Assembly: GCA_934201705.1 (NCBI GenBank)
Contig: CAKPXF010000004.1
Location: 62,001 to 126,000 of the forward strand
Direction: 5' to 3'
Length of the DNA: 64,000 nt
Source: an uncultured Bacilli bacterium
GTDB taxonomy: Bacteria; Bacillota_I; Bacilli_A; RFN20; CAG-631
Below are positions 9,601-17,786 of the stretch, piece after piece (the stretch's first letter is position 1; each line of letters opens with the position of its first letter). The notes beneath the pieces were generated by a model. It was given only the letters and a program-made list of their open reading frames with translations. It was not told where the DNA came from and made no database searches. Position numbers and translations under genes: made by a program.

Positions 9601-12600
9601 AAGAAGAAATAGTTGCTGCAGAGCCATTATTATATGATTTACTATCAAATGGAGCTTCACTACCACCATTAGCTGAATAAATTAATGATTTTTTAGCACC
9701 ATTAGCAATATAAACATGTGTTTTTTCTTTAACGGTAAATGTATAATTACCATCTTGATCTTTATTAACAAGTTGACCATTAATATAAACCTTTGCTTGT
9801 ACTCCTGTTACATTAAATAACATAACATCATTATAATAATAATTATTTTTTAATCCATTAATAGTGTAGCCATCAGAAATAGTTGTTGTAACTTCATATT
9901 GAGCTTTTTTCCATATGGCATAAAGAATGGTATTACTATCACCCATTGTATAGCTATCATTTGCTTTATAAGTAGCTGATGATGCATCACTTGTAATACT
10001 CCAACCAACAAATAAATATCCATCTTTTTTAGGAATGAAAGAAGTGATTTTTATTGTTTCACCAATACATGGATATAGAGGGGAAGGAGCATTAGTAAAT
10101 GTACCACCATTAGCTGAATATGAAAGAGAAGGATTATTTTTCCAAATAGCATAAAGTGTAACAACTTCATTTCCCATTGTAAATTCATCGCTTGGATAAT
10201 AAGAAGCAGTAGTTGCATTACTACTAGTAGACCAACCAATGAAAGTATAATTCTTTCTTGAAGGTGTAATATTACTTAAAGCAATAGTTTCATCTTCATG
10301 AGCTTGCGTCATTTGTGGTGCGCCGACACCACCATTAGCATCATAAGATATTGTATAAATATTTTTCTCTATCCATGATGCATAAAGAATAATAGTATCG
10401 CCATCTATTGTTGCAAGGCCAACAGTATAATCTTTATTAGCATTGTACATACTCCAATTTTGATCATCATATATATTCCAACCAACGAAATTGAAGTTAT
10501 TTTTATATATTTTTAATTCAGTATTTGAAGGAAGATTTAATTTACCATATTCAACATTTTTAATAACACCTACATAGCTACCATTACTATATAACTCTAT
10601 ATTATAGTGGATTGGAGTCCAATAAGCATATAAATTTGTATCATTAGTTGTTCTATATGTAATAGTTGATGTACCATCTTCATTATAATATTTTATCCCT
10701 TTTCCATTTTTTACAGTAAAGAATCCTAAGAAATTGTAGCCTTTGCGTGTTGGAATATTAATTGTTGATATATTGTTATCGTATTTAGCTTGGATTGGAT
10801 CCATAAAGCTTCCACCATTTGTATCAAAAGAAATATTATATGTATTTGCTTTCCAAACAGCATAAAGGGTTACTGTATCACAATCTATTGATGTTAAATG
10901 ATTTTTAATTATAGCACTATCCTTAAAATCAATATTTCCATCATTATTTATAGACCAACCAACAAAAGTCCAACCAGTAATTGAATAAGTATTATTAGTT
11001 AAAGTACTATCTGTATCATATGTTACTTTAGAATCGCTCATGTTTCCCATGGCATTATTACTTGCTTTTATGGGTTTATTACTATCATAAGCAATTGAAT
11101 AAGTATTTGCCTTCCAAATAGCATATAGTGTAACTACGTCACCATCAACATCTGTAAGATTTTTAACACTTGCTTTATCGTTATATTTTGCTACATTAGC
11201 ATCAGGATTAGTAGACCAGCCAGTAAATGTCCAACCAGTAATTGAATAAGCATTATTTCTTAAATTGTTGGAAACATCATAAGTATGGGTTGTATCAAGC
11301 ACGCTACCACTTACAGTTTTACTTGCATTTTTAGGCTGATTAGCATTATATGAAACTTTATATGTATTTGCTTTCCAAATAGCATAAAGAGTTACTGTAT
11401 CACCATCTATTGCTGTCAAATTTTTAACTTCTTGACCATCAGCATATGCAATTGTGCCATTTTTTACTTTAGACCAACCAACAAATGTCCATCCTTTTAA
11501 ATAATAATTATTTTTAGAAAGTGATTTAGTAGCATCATAGGTATGAGTTGAAATAGATGTAGTTCCAGTTACATTACTACTTGCACTGGTAGGTTTATTT
11601 GTATCATATTTTATTGTATAAGAATTTGCTTTCCAAATAGCATAAAGAGTTGTTGGATTATAGATGTCACAATTTATAGCACTATTTCCATTATTATCAT
11701 AATACATAACTCCTAATCCATCTCTTTGTGAGTTATATTGTACAAATGTATATCCAGTACGCGATGGAATACTTACGCTTGGCATTTTGGCACCATATGT
11801 TGCTTCTATAGATGAATTTCCACCAGTTCCACCTTGAGGATCTAATGATATAGTGGTTTTTTTAGCAACACCATATGCTCTAATTGATATGTCACCTATA
11901 ACATATTTACCATTAATTGTTAATTTACCATTAGTGCTATCATATGTATAAGCGCTTTTATCTAAATTCTTATTATCAATAATAATTGTAATATCATTTG
12001 GAAGATCATATCCTGTTTCTGGAGTAAGTGTAGCTGTATAGTCTTTTAAATAATATGTTCTAGTTTCTCCAGTAAACGTAATGTTTTTTGATAATGAATA
12101 AGAAACAAATAGTTTACAATAAAATTGTACTTTAGTTGTTGAGATTGATGAATTACTATAAGTATATGAATTACCAGCCTTATCTGTGACAGTTAAATCT
12201 TGGATAGAAGGAAGCGATATGATGCCATCATATCGAATTTCAGGTAAAGTATAGGAATAAATAACTTTACTCATTCCATTTTCATCAACTAAAGAAGTTG
12301 TAGGTATTACTTGTTTAAGTGTTTCTTTATTACTGCTTTGATCTGGATCAAAAACAAGTAATGCAGTACCATAAGAATCAACAGTTACTTTTTCATCAAA
12401 TTGTACGTAATATTTTAAAGTATCGCCTTTAATTGCTATATTATTTATACTATCTACAATACTGCTATTGTCCTTATCAAACGCAACCTCTTTAACTTTA
12501 GGAGCAGTTTTATCTGTTAAAGTACATGTTAAATTTCCAATAAATGGTCTAGCTGCACCACCACCCCAGTTAGATACATAATAACGAATTGATGCAGTAT

Positions 12601-13174
12601 TTTTAGGAACCACAAAGTTCTGAATGCTTAATTCATATGCACTAGAGCTTATTTTTGCTGTTTTTGTTGTAGAAGAGATTTGCTTTCCATCTTTTTCATC
12701 ATAGAATAATTTTAAAGAAATATAATGGGTAAAAGTAGATTGCCTATAGTATAATGCTTTAGCTGACACTAATAGCTCGCTTTTATTAGCCCTTGCTTGA
12801 TCATCCTCTGAAAGAGTAATTCGATACCAAACACCATTTTCATAGTCCTTATTTCCAATATCATCACTAGAGCCAGCAGCTTGAATTCCCCAACCATATT
12901 CAGGAGTATCTAGATTGACATCTTTATACCATTTTGCATTACCATTTATTTCACTATGAATGTTCCAACCTTGATTAATTAGTTTTCCACTTTTAATGGT
13001 TATAAGATTTTCTGTAGTTTGACTACCACTCCATTCATCACTAGTATCAGTTCCTAAGCTACTGCGACTTGCATATGTAGGAATGGCAACATCATTAAAG
13101 AATATTAGCATTAAAATGCCAAATGTCATCATAAAAAGTAATAAAACTGAAAATTTTATTTTTTTTGCTTTCAT
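6626..13174 (-). CDS. Giant surface protein: InlB-type B-repeats plus repetitive coiled-coil stalk
   Basis: A 2182-residue cell-surface protein. The ATG at 13174 is chosen over a GTG at 13186 because GTGAGG sits 6 nt upstream of it. Residues 1-40 are a signal peptide (KIKFSVLLLFMM..). Residues 40-430 are a non-repeated region with a binding-module look. Residues ~435-1565 hold about 13 Listeria-Bacteroides/InlB B-repeats, recognisable by YxISYDANGG.., GYTFVGWS and LYAIWK. Residues ~1570-2140 are a Leu/Asn/Lys/Asp-rich coiled coil built of ~76-residue units. Residues ~2146-2172 are a transmembrane segment followed by KKKSQN; there is no LPXTG. Likely an adhesin or stalk held by the C-terminal anchor. 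It is divergent from a two-component system that may control it. Confidence 0.9.
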   Translation of the reverse strand: MKAKKIKFSVLLLFMMTFGILMLIFFNDVAIPTYASRSSLGTDTSDEWSGSQTTENLITIKSGKLINQGWNIHSEINGNAKWYKDVNLDTPEYGWGIQAAGSSDDIGNKDYENGVWYRITLSEDDQARANKSELLVSAKALYYRQSTFTHYISLKLFYDEKDGKQISSTTKTAKISSSAYELSIQNFVVPKNTASIRYYVSNWGGGAARPFIGNLTCTLTDKTAPKVKEVAFDKDNSSIVDSINNIAIKGDTLKYYVQFDEKVTVDSYGTALLVFDPDQSSNKETLKQVIPTTSLVDENGMSKVIYSYTLPEIRYDGIISLPSIQDLTVTDKAGNSYTYSNSSISTTKVQFYCKLFVSYSLSKNITFTGETRTYYLKDYTATLTPETGYDLPNDITIIIDNKNLDKSAYTYDSTNGKLTINGKYVIGDISIRAYGVAKKTTISLDPQGGTGGNSSIEATYGAKMPSVSIPSRTGYTFVQYNSQRDGLGVMYYDNNGNSAINCDIYNPTTLYAIWKANSYTIKYDTNKPTSASSNVTGTTSISTHTYDATKSLSKNNYYLKGWTFVGWSKVKNGTIAYADGQEVKNLTAIDGDTVTLYAIWKANTYKVSYNANQPKNASKTVSGSVLDTTHTYDVSNNLRNNAYSITGWTFTGWSTNPDANVAKYNDKASVKNLTDVDGDVVTLYAIWKANTYSIAYDSNKPIKASNNAMGNMSDSKVTYDTDSTLTNNTYSITGWTFVGWSINNDGNIDFKDSAIIKNHLTSIDCDTVTLYAVWKANTYNISFDTNGGSFMDPIQAKYDNNISTINIPTRKGYNFLGFFTVKNGKGIKYYNEDGTSTITYRTTNDTNLYAYWTPIHYNIELYSNGSYVGVIKNVEYGKLNLPSNTELKIYKNNFNFVGWNIYDDQNWSMYNANKDYTVGLATIDGDTIILYASWIEKNIYTISYDANGGVGAPQMTQAHEDETIALSNITPSRKNYTFIGWSTSSNATTASYYPSDEFTMGNEVVTLYAIWKNNPSLSYSANGGTFTNAPSPLYPCIGETIKITSFIPKKDGYLFVGWSITSDASSATYKANDSYTMGDSNTILYAIWKKAQYEVTTTISDGYTINGLKNNYYYNDVMLFNVTGVQAKVYINGQLVNKDQDGNYTFTVKEKTHVYIANGAKKSLIYSANGGSEAPFDSKSYNNGSAATISSLKPIRLGYTFAGWSTNKKATSAEYTSGSALTFASEDIILYAVWKANTYTISYDANSGNGTMENDSLLFNEKKSLSINSFSKTGYTFIGWSITPNGAIVYDDNAIVSELCEENNGNITLYAVWEQTITVIDFITTDGDELNSSISVVYGETLPSSGLVYPTRDGYIFKGYYTKENGLGELIFDSQLNTNVSGKWERNVTSLTLYSYWTPISYTIVFVNGQNQVGKQHAVFDMPFKINSATSLSVVVPSGYHFAGWSTSASNQIVAYTDEEEITASLTNIDGEEVYLYAVFEIDKKYNVIYNANGGSNAPIDNNEYLVGDKITISNIIPTLDGYTFVGWSYDPANNISIAFPYNKASGFTINSTTMIDGGITLYAVWTIDKPLQSQIDDVNNQINSLKDALNKLNDKDSNLADSINDLANKIKTAQDTIDALDNTYATDTELANAINNLKSSLENADNELSNKIVQLRQDLEDEVKKLNDSITNNVNDLNEIITKLEQDYKAADSLINSNITNLSTNLSNSISNLQNTCENADAKLQEAIDALEKKLNDEVKKLNDSITSNVNNLNDIITKLDKAYKDADTLINSNITNLSTNLSNSISSLQNTCENADAKLQEAIDNLEKKLNDEVKKLNDSITNNVNDLNEIITKLEQDYKAADSLINSNITSLSTNLSNSISNLQNTCENADAKLQQAIDNLEKKLNDEVKKLNDKDTILADSITDLANKIKATQDTIDALDNTYATDTELANAINNLKSTLENADNELSNKILQLRQDLEDEVKKLNDYINSNDNNIDDLNKTVEKLNKAYKDADTLINSNITNLNTNLSNSISSLQSACENADAKLQEAIDALEKKLKDDVKKLNEAIKNNTDDLNAIINNIDKSYKDANILINNEITTLKGQDNAIIKSINALKDAYQKADEALLEGIKQVQKNLDDLQTRLDEKDKDLENKLNSYIIENDKTMFVYLLINITFAVIIIILNTTLVIKAIRKKKSQN
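6980..8450 (-). repeat. 228-bp tandem repeats and 906-bp higher-order repeat in the stalk-coding region
   Basis: Within the giant gene, units of 228 bp (76 residues; LEKKLNDEVKKLND .. NADAKLQ) recur head to tail. Identical stretches sit at 7742-7752 and 7970-7980, exactly 228 bp apart. A different unit (TIDALDNTYATDTELANAI, EVKKLND) recurs about 906 bp apart, at about 7285-7480 and 8191-8390, so an X-Y-Y-Y block is followed by a second X-Y. The reading frame is preserved throughout, consistent with expansion by recombination in frame. Confidence 0.8.
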
Positions 13175-13186
13175 AAATTTCCTCAC

Positions 13187-13395
13187 TTTCCTTATAAAAT
13201 ATCTATGCTATTTTATCATAATAAAATTTCAACCCCCCTAATTTCACGAAATCTTAACAAATCTTTACAAATTAACTTTTTATTAATAAAAAGGCTTTTT
13301 AACAATAAATACTTCAAAATAATAATTATTTTAGCCTTTAAGCGAAGTTGCATAGGATATTTTTGTTTGTTATAATACAAATGTTAAAAAGGCAG
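13187..13395. promoter_or_regulatory. Divergent control region between the giant surface gene and the two-component system
   Basis: This ~210-bp gap holds TTAACA at 13254-13259, TTTACA at 13264-13269, TTAACT at 13272-13277 and TTAACA at 13299-13304. The first two are spaced by 4 nt (10-bp period), the layout expected for tandem binding of an OmpR/PhoB-type regulator; it resembles the Bacillus PhoP box. A C-run (six C, top strand) lies at about 13233. The promoter of the regulator gene is at 13348-13376. The leftward promoter for the surface gene is not clear to me. Confidence 0.55.
13348..13376 (+). promoter_or_regulatory. Sigma-A-type promoter of the response regulator
   Basis: TTGCAT at 13348-13353, a 17-bp spacer and TATAAT at 13371-13376. 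Transcription should begin near 13383, which leaves only a short leader before the start codon and rules out any start upstream of about 13384. Confidence 0.75.
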
Positions 13396-14085
13396 ATGAT
13401 AAATATGGATTATACAGTTAGTGGAAGAAAATTATTATTTGTAGAAGATGATATAAAGCTAAAGGAAGAAATGGTTTCTTATTTTTCTAAATCAAATATA
13501 GTTTTTAGCGCATCTTCAATTGATGAAGCTATTGATATATTAACTCATGAAGATAATCTTGATGCAATAGTTTTGGATCTAGTTTTAAAAAATAGCATGG
13601 GAATGGATTTGCTTTCACAAAATCTAATGCTACCTCCAGTAATTATTATGTCATCATTAGATAGTGAAGATATAGTAGTAAAAGGCCTTACATCTGGAGC
13701 TATTGACTATATAGTTAAACCATGTACTATGAGGGTTTTACAAGCGCATATAGCTTTACGACTTTTACCAAAAGAGGATGCTAAGCAAGAATTTGGGCGC
13801 TTTTCTATAAATACTAATACTAGAGTAGTAAAATGTAAAAATATGCCTGTTTCACTAACTCCATCAGAGTATAATATTTTATTCTTTTTAGTAAAAAATA
13901 AAGGAAAATATTTTACAGCAGATGAAATATATGAACAAATTTGGTGTGCTCCAAGTCTACATACTACAACAATTCGGGCACATTTATCATCATTAAGAAG
14001 AAAATTAAAAGCAGTATTACCTACATGTGATATCATTCGTACGGAATTTAATAAAGGGTATTGCTTTGTAGGAGATATATCATGA
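13396..14085 (+). CDS. OmpR/PhoB-type response regulator
   Basis: About 229 residues (start at 13396, MINMDYTV; the in-frame ATG at 13405 is an equally possible start). The N-terminal receiver has the acidic pair in LFVEDD, the phosphoacceptor Asp in AIVLDLVLK (about residue 60) and the conserved Lys in YIVKPC. The C-terminal winged helix (about 125-225) carries VSLTPSEYNILFFL and TTIRAHLSSLRRKL, typical of DNA binding by this class. Its stop overlaps the start of the histidine kinase gene (ATGA), so the pair is translationally coupled. Probable targets include the divergent surface-protein gene. Confidence 0.92.
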   Translation: MINMDYTVSGRKLLFVEDDIKLKEEMVSYFSKSNIVFSASSIDEAIDILTHEDNLDAIVLDLVLKNSMGMDLLSQNLMLPPVIIMSSLDSEDIVVKGLTSGAIDYIVKPCTMRVLQAHIALRLLPKEDAKQEFGRFSINTNTRVVKCKNMPVSLTPSEYNILFFLVKNKGKYFTADEIYEQIWCAPSLHTTTIRAHLSSLRRKLKAVLPTCDIIRTEFNKGYCFVGDIS

Positions 14086-16091
14086 AAAACAAATATATAC
14101 ATTTACTTATTTTGCTGATTTTAGCTCTTTTTTGTGTGTCATTTTCAGGTGGCTTAGGCTTTTTAAGAAATGATTTTATTGATGAAACACCAATTAAAGT
14201 AAAAGAGATATCTAATACAACAGTAAACACAATTTCTATTTTAGATATAAACAAAGTCATGAAAATGACATCAGTTAATTATTTAGCTGATGAATTTGCT
14301 GAGTTAGATGAAGTTGTATCTAATACTACAAAGCAAAACGCTTCAAAAAAAGGAACTTATCGTTTTTATATAGACACTTTAAATGATTATGAATGGAATG
14401 ATGTAAAAAGCTTAGATTATTTATTAAAACCTGATGGAAATTGGCATTTAACTATGTATATACCGCTTATTTTTTCAAGCTGCAGTGTATATGTACAATA
14501 TCAAAATAAAGCCTATGTTGGTTCAATAGATAAGTACAATGTTGCTTATTATACAGGATTTTCATCGCCTTCAAAATATGATGATTCAGTTTCGCATGAA
14601 ACTAAAACAGAGCCTTTATATATTGATATTCCTATTTCATCTGAAAGGAAATATTCAAGGGAATGTATCGTAACTATTCATTATGAAACAGATAATGATA
14701 ATTATGTAGGAATTAAAGATGATATATTAATTGGTGAGGATTCTTTAGTAAGAAAAGTGACTTCAACAAATAAGCCATTTCTTTTTATAGGAGCAGCTAT
14801 TGGAGTTGGAACATTTTTAATGTTTGTTTTTATTTGTATATTAAAGCATTCACTTACATTTATGCCACAATTACTTTTCACAGCTAGTATTTTTGCATTA
14901 ATGTTTACTACTTATTTATTATTTAATTTATCAAGTGTTCCATATTTTCTTCTTGGAATTCGCTATTTTTCAATAAGCAGTATGCTTTTGATTTCATTGC
15001 TTTATTTTCCTAAAAAAATTGGGAAAATGCCAGTATTTTATCCATCAATTGCTATTACAGCACTTACTTGCATATTAGCTTTTATTATACCAATATGTAC
15101 TAATTCTAATGCTCATTCAATTCTATATACTATCTATACGATTTTAACAGCAATTAGTGTAGTAATTATATTTACTTTAACAGTTTTTGATATACTTAAA
15201 GGAAAATCATTAAGTTTAAGATTAAATGGAATAATTGCTAGCTTTTTATCTATTTCATTATTGTTTAATAATCAAATGCTTCCATTAATGGTTTTATCTG
15301 AAAAGTATTGGCTTTGTATCTTAATGCTTTGCATCACAATCGTACTAGGATTTAGTGAATTTACATTTCTTGAAATTCGCAATCGCTATCTTACAACTAA
15401 CCTTGAAAACGAGGTTGAAAAGCAAACACTTAGCTTACAAAATGTCCTTAATGAACGTGATAAACTATTACTATATATAAGCCATGATATGAAAAAAACT
15501 GTTGTTGGAATGAATAATTCTTTAATCGATTTAAAGCAATCTTTAATGGAAAAAGAATATATTGATAAGGTGAATTATTTACTACAAAAAAATGAAGAAC
15601 TCAAAAAGGATTTTGCTGATGTTGGGAAATATGGCAAGCAAAACTATGTTGCAGAGCAGTCAAAGATATTAGATTTAAGTAAAATGATTTATAAAGTGAC
15701 TGATGATTTACGACCAGATTGTGAAGCTAATGGCATTATTTTAAACGTTACACTTCCTGATAAACTATATGTATATGCTAAAGAAAAAGCTTTAGAAAGT
15801 GTAATAATAAATTTGATTTTAAATGCAATTGAACATTCATATTGCTCTAATTTAGATGTTATTGTTTCAAAGAAAAAAGGAATATGTAAAATTGAAATTA
15901 TTGATGATGGAAAAGGTATTACAATAGAAAAAAACATCTTTGAACCTTTTGTTTCTGAAAACACAACAGAAAATAATACTGGATTAGGTTTGTTTTTAGC
16001 AAAAACAGCCATTGAATCAATGCATGGTACCTTAACATATGAAAGAAAAAATAATTTAACAATTTTCTTGGCAACGCTACCATTAGCTTAA
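14082..16091 (+). CDS. Membrane sensor histidine kinase with multi-span sensor region
   Basis: 669 residues from the ATG at 14082, supported by TAGGAGA upstream and the ATGA overlap with the regulator gene; a longer start is unnecessary. One TM helix lies near residues 5-25. An extracytoplasmic domain (~25-225, with beta-rich LTMYIPLIFSSCSVYVQY) follows, then about seven TM helices (~230-430). This arrangement resembles the 7TMR-DISM class. The cytoplasmic part has a coiled linker, an H-box SHDMKK (His near residue 468), and an ATP-binding domain with the N-box NLILNAIEHS, the G1 box DDGKGI and the G2 box GLGLFLAK. The signal sensed is unknown; the extracellular domain suggests a small carbohydrate or envelope ligand. 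Confidence 0.9.
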   Translation: MKNKYIHLLILLILALFCVSFSGGLGFLRNDFIDETPIKVKEISNTTVNTISILDINKVMKMTSVNYLADEFAELDEVVSNTTKQNASKKGTYRFYIDTLNDYEWNDVKSLDYLLKPDGNWHLTMYIPLIFSSCSVYVQYQNKAYVGSIDKYNVAYYTGFSSPSKYDDSVSHETKTEPLYIDIPISSERKYSRECIVTIHYETDNDNYVGIKDDILIGEDSLVRKVTSTNKPFLFIGAAIGVGTFLMFVFICILKHSLTFMPQLLFTASIFALMFTTYLLFNLSSVPYFLLGIRYFSISSMLLISLLYFPKKIGKMPVFYPSIAITALTCILAFIIPICTNSNAHSILYTIYTILTAISVVIIFTLTVFDILKGKSLSLRLNGIIASFLSISLLFNNQMLPLMVLSEKYWLCILMLCITIVLGFSEFTFLEIRNRYLTTNLENEVEKQTLSLQNVLNERDKLLLYISHDMKKTVVGMNNSLIDLKQSLMEKEYIDKVNYLLQKNEELKKDFADVGKYGKQNYVAEQSKILDLSKMIYKVTDDLRPDCEANGIILNVTLPDKLYVYAKEKALESVIINLILNAIEHSYCSNLDVIVSKKKGICKIEIIDDGKGITIEKNIFEPFVSENTTENNTGLGLFLAKTAIESMHGTLTYERKNNLTIFLATLPLA

Positions 16092-16144
16092 TAGGAGAAA
16101 TAAAAATCTCTATTTTTACATAAAAACATATTTTTCCTTTTTAT

Positions 16145-16163
16145 TTATCATTAGAAATGATAA
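16145..16163. promoter_or_regulatory. Inverted repeat upstream of the LysR gene (candidate autoregulatory site)
   Basis: TTATCAT, 5 nt, ATGATAA, about 36 bp before the LysR start. It includes a TAAAAT that could be the -10 box. The palindrome has the T-N11-A character of LysR boxes, so autoregulation is plausible. A weak terminator for the upstream kinase is the alternative. Confidence 0.45.
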
Positions 16164-16198
16164 AATGAAAATATAAATTTTTATCGAAAGGAGCTATT

Positions 16199-17122
16199 AT
16201 GAATATTAAGTATCTAAAATATGCTGTTGAAATAGCTAAAAGTGGATCGATAAATAAGGCTGCTGAACAGTTATATATTGCTCAGCCAAACTTAACGAGA
16301 GCCATAAAAGAACTTGAAAAAGAATTAAGCATTACTATTTTTGATAGGAATGCTAAAGGGATGACTTTAACTCCAGATGGTGAAAAATTAATTCAATATG
16401 GTAAAAGAATATTAAAGGAAATTGATGATGTTGAAGAACTTTTTAAAGATGGCGAAAACTCAAAAAGAAAATTTTCAATTTCAGTTCCAAGAGCTTCTTA
16501 TATAGGAGAGGCTTTCTCTAACTTTTCCTTACAAATAGCAAAAGAAAATAATGTTGAAGTTTTATATAAGGAAACAAATTCTTCAAGGACATTAAAAAAC
16601 TTACTTGAGGATGGCTATAATTTAGGAATTATTAGATATGCTGAGCATTATGATAAATATTATAAGCAAATGCTTGAGGAAAAAGGCTTTAATAGTGAAT
16701 TAGTAACAGAATTTAAATATGTATTAATTGTTAATAAGGATTCGCCGCTTGCAAAAAAGAAACAATTATCATTTAAGGATTTGGATGATTATATTGAAGT
16801 AGCTCATGGTGATCCATATGTTCCATCTCTTGTTTTTTCAACTGTTAGGAAAGAAGAATTTCAAGATTCTATAAAAAAAAGAATTTTTGTTTTTGAAAGA
16901 GCAAGCCAGTTTGAAATACTTTCAAAAAATTTAAATGCCTTTATGTTTGTATCTCCAGTTCCAAAATCAACATTAGATCGTTATGGCTTAGTTATTAAAG
17001 AATGTGAAGATAACAATAAGGTTTATAAAGATGTTATGATTTATCGAAAAAGCTATAGATTAACAAAGCTTGATTTAGATTTTATCTCATCTTTATGTGA
17101 AGCTAAAAGACTGTATATGTAA
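16199..17122 (+). CDS. LysR-family transcriptional regulator
   Basis: 307 residues with AAAGGAG 7 nt before the ATG. The N-terminal helix-turn-helix (residues ~1-60) has the family signature YLKYAVEIAKSGSINKAAEQL, then AQPNLTRAIKELE and LFDRNAKG-like text (TIFDRNAKGMTLT). The C-terminal effector domain (~90-295) is the periplasmic-binding-protein-like fold. The co-inducer cannot be read from the sequence. The next gene starts 14 bp after its stop with the same orientation. Nearest plausible targets are that gene and the fermentation operon at 17787, but this is only an inference from location. Confidence 0.9.
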   Translation: MNIKYLKYAVEIAKSGSINKAAEQLYIAQPNLTRAIKELEKELSITIFDRNAKGMTLTPDGEKLIQYGKRILKEIDDVEELFKDGENSKRKFSISVPRASYIGEAFSNFSLQIAKENNVEVLYKETNSSRTLKNLLEDGYNLGIIRYAEHYDKYYKQMLEEKGFNSELVTEFKYVLIVNKDSPLAKKKQLSFKDLDDYIEVAHGDPYVPSLVFSTVRKEEFQDSIKKRIFVFERASQFEILSKNLNAFMFVSPVPKSTLDRYGLVIKECEDNNKVYKDVMIYRKSYRLTKLDLDFISSLCEAKRLYM

Positions 17123-17135
17123 AAGGAGGAAAACA

Positions 17136-17684
17136 ATGAAATATTTTATAGCATCAGATATTCATGGCTCTGCTTTTTATTGTACTAAAATGGTTGAAGC
17201 ACTTAAAAATGAAAAAGCCGATTATTTAGTTTTGCTTGGCGATATTTTATATCATGGCCCAAGAAATGATTTGCCAAAGGATTATAATCCCAAAAAAGTA
17301 ATTGAGCTATTAAATTCTTTAACAACAAAAATAATTTGTGTTCGAGGGAATTGCGATAGTGAGGTTGATCAAATGGTTTTAAACTTTCCGCTTCTTGCAA
17401 CATATGGAGTAATTGAAAATAATAATCATTTGATTTATTTAACACATGGGCATGTCTATAATAAGGATAACCTACCTCCTATTAAGGAAAACGATGTTGT
17501 TTTATTTGGCCATACACATGTTCCTGAATTTATTAAACAAAATGGGATATACTTTATAAATCCAGGATCTGTTTCCATCCCTAAAAATAATTCATATAAT
17601 GGTTATATAATCTTAGAAAATGGAAAAATCATCTTCAAAGATTTAGATATGAATATTATAAATATTAAAGAATTCAATGACTAG
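17136..17684 (+). CDS. yfcE: YfcE/MJ0936-type metallophosphodiesterase
   Basis: 183 residues from the ATG at 17136, which has AAAAGGAGG at the right distance; a longer reading would overlap the LysR gene for no reason. All calcineurin-like metallophosphatase motifs are present: SDIHGS (D-x-H), LGDILYHGP (GD), RGNCDSEV (GNCD), THGH and GHTHVP (GH.H). The family splits phosphodiesters with two divalent metals in the cytoplasm; the physiological substrate is usually unknown. Length fits the family (~180). Probably co-transcribed with the LysR regulator. Confidence 0.9.
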   Translation: MKYFIASDIHGSAFYCTKMVEALKNEKADYLVLLGDILYHGPRNDLPKDYNPKKVIELLNSLTTKIICVRGNCDSEVDQMVLNFPLLATYGVIENNNHLIYLTHGHVYNKDNLPPIKENDVVLFGHTHVPEFIKQNGIYFINPGSVSIPKNNSYNGYIILENGKIIFKDLDMNIINIKEFND

Positions 17685-17693
17685 TTATTTCAA

Positions 17694-17715
17694 GGTATAT
17701 ATTTTTTGATATACC
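17694..17715. promoter_or_regulatory. Inverted repeat between yfcE and rex
   Basis: GGTATAT, 8 nt (ATTTTTTG), ATATACC. It starts 10 bp after the yfcE stop and lies about 70 bp before rex. The T-run is in the loop rather than after the stem, so a terminator is weak; it may be an operator for the rex-adhE operon. A TATAAT at 17757-17762 could be the operon's -10 box. No canonical Rex box (TTGTTAA..TTAACAA) is visible in this gap. Confidence 0.4.
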
Positions 17716-17786
17716 CATATAAAAAATAAATATTTCAAATTACCTAAATAAATAGATATAATTATATCGATAAGGTAAGGAGGGAT

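Noticed and set aside
13348..13395. Longer N-terminus for the response regulator
   Set aside because: It would begin within the promoter -35 box; the TTGCAT-17-TATAAT promoter places the transcript start near 13383.
17685..17786. Canonical Rex box
   Set aside because: No TTGTTAA..TTAACAA or TTGTGAA..TTCACAA pattern found; only the GGTATAT..ATATACC repeat is present.
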